Program-made: the position numbers and the translations under genes
Notes under the pieces: model-generated
What the model was told of the DNA's origin: nothing
Databases searched by the model: none
The model's input: the letters and a program-made list of their open reading frames with translations, nothing else
Shown: positions 5,174-5,678 of the stretch, piece by piece
Layout: the number at the start of each line of letters is the position of its first letter
Position numbering within the stretch: the stretch's first letter is position 1
NCBI GenBank assembly: GCA_014763835.1
Contig: JACXUQ010000094.1
Span: 1-5,678 of the forward strand
Length of the DNA: 5,678 nt
Direction of reading: 5' to 3'
Source of the DNA: Thiotrichales bacterium
GTDB lineage: Bacteria; Pseudomonadota; Gammaproteobacteria; Thiomicrospirales; Thiomicrospiraceae

Positions 5174-5678
5174 CTATTCATGCCTTAACGCCACAATGGG
5201 ATCAAGGCGGGCAGCTTTGCGTGCCGGGAAATAGCCGAACAATACCCCGATAAAAGCCGAAAACAGGAAGGCGGCGAGAATGATCCAGATATTGAATACC
5301 AAAGGCACCGACATCAGCATGGCTAGAATAGACGAGGCGACAAAGGCCAGCAGAATGCCGAAAATACCGCCAAACGTCGAAAGCACCACCGACTCCACCA
5401 GAAACTGCGTGAGCACCTCTTTTTCCAATGCGCCAATTGCCAGGCGGATGCCGATCTCGCGGGTACGTTCGGTCACCGATACCAGCATGATATTCATAAT
5501 GCCGATGCCGCCAACCAGCAAGCTGACGGCAGCCACCGCGCCCAGCAGCATGGTCAGGACTTTGGTGATATTGCTGAGCATATTGGCAATCTCTTTCATA
5601 TCCATGACCGAAAAATCGTTATCTTCGTTATCGTTCAGGTGGCGGCGGTCGCGCATCAGCTGGACGATTTTGCGTTTA
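5174..5678 (-). CDS. MacB/FtsX-family ABC transporter permease, C-terminal part (gene continues beyond window)
   Basis: The 3' end of a permease gene, with about 167 residues visible. The frame stays open to the right window edge, so the apparent internal ATG at 5656 is not the start. Visible in order are the end of the periplasmic domain (IVQLMRDRRHLN, then NDFSVMDMKEIA), then a membrane helix LLGAVAAVSLLVGGIGIMNIML. Next comes the cytoplasmic signature SVTERTREIGIRLAIGA, a second helix region (FLVESVVLSTFGGIFGILLAF) and a third (IWIILAAFLFSAFIGVLFGYFP). The end is ARKAARLDPIVALRHE, a classic MacB/LolC-type tail. Such permeases work as dimers with an ATPase, which in MacB is fused at the N-terminus (outside the window). 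MacB-type proteins drive export through a MacA-like adaptor and TolC. The adaptor and channel of the opposite operon are not obviously its partners, since strand and transcription unit differ. Confidence 0.88.
   Translation of the reverse strand, partial: KRKIVQLMRDRRHLNDNEDNDFSVMDMKEIANMLSNITKVLTMLLGAVAAVSLLVGGIGIMNIMLVSVTERTREIGIRLAIGALEKEVLTQFLVESVVLSTFGGIFGILLAFVASSILAMLMSVPLVFNIWIILAAFLFSAFIGVLFGYFPARKAARLDPIVALRHE

Noticed and set aside
546..5678. One tripartite MacAB-TolC system made of the adaptor, channel and MacB-type permease
   Set aside because: The permease is on the opposite strand, more than 2.6 kb from the adaptor gene and separated by unrelated genes, and the adaptor lacks the domains MacA uses to contact MacB.

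Overview
The window (about half G+C, tightly packed genes) looks like chromosomal DNA of a Gram-negative bacterium, most likely a gammaproteobacterium. Evidence for this is an outer-membrane TolC-type channel, periplasmic proteins with Sec signal peptides, a PilZ protein and a MacB/FtsX-type permease. Protein style would fit sulfur-oxidising or related Thiotrichales-type gammaproteobacteria, but that placement is only an impression. No tRNA, rRNA, CRISPR array, insertion sequence or phage gene was seen.

Left part, + strand (35-3638): five genes in one direction with gaps of 1 to 30 bases, almost certainly one operon whose promoter lies upstream of the window. In order they are a periplasmic thioredoxin-fold protein with a CPFC motif, a TolC-family outer-membrane channel, a very short HlyD/RND-type periplasmic adaptor (lipoyl domain plus coiled-coil hairpin, no beta-barrel), an 87-residue tryptophan-rich membrane protein of unknown family, and a PilZ-domain protein with a long helical tail. 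Channel and adaptor suggest export across the envelope and PilZ suggests control by cyclic di-GMP. No inner-membrane pump or synthase is encoded in the operon inside the window. The order adaptor / membrane segment / PilZ resembles the parts of the alginate co-polymerase Alg44 spread over three genes. That comparison is an inference and is the most interesting idea here.

Right part, - strand (5678-3707): the 3' end of a MacB/FtsX-family ABC transporter permease enters from the right edge. After a 148-base gap with a good promoter candidate come a PRPP-binding phosphoribosyltransferase and a dienelactone-hydrolase-like alpha/beta hydrolase. These two are joined by an ATGA stop/start overlap and so are probably translated together. 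Such pairs, sometimes fused into one protein, occur in other bacteria, but their substrate is not known to me.

The two gene groups converge at 3639-3706. That gap shows no clear intrinsic terminator but carries a short GTG reading frame overlapping the end of the PilZ gene.
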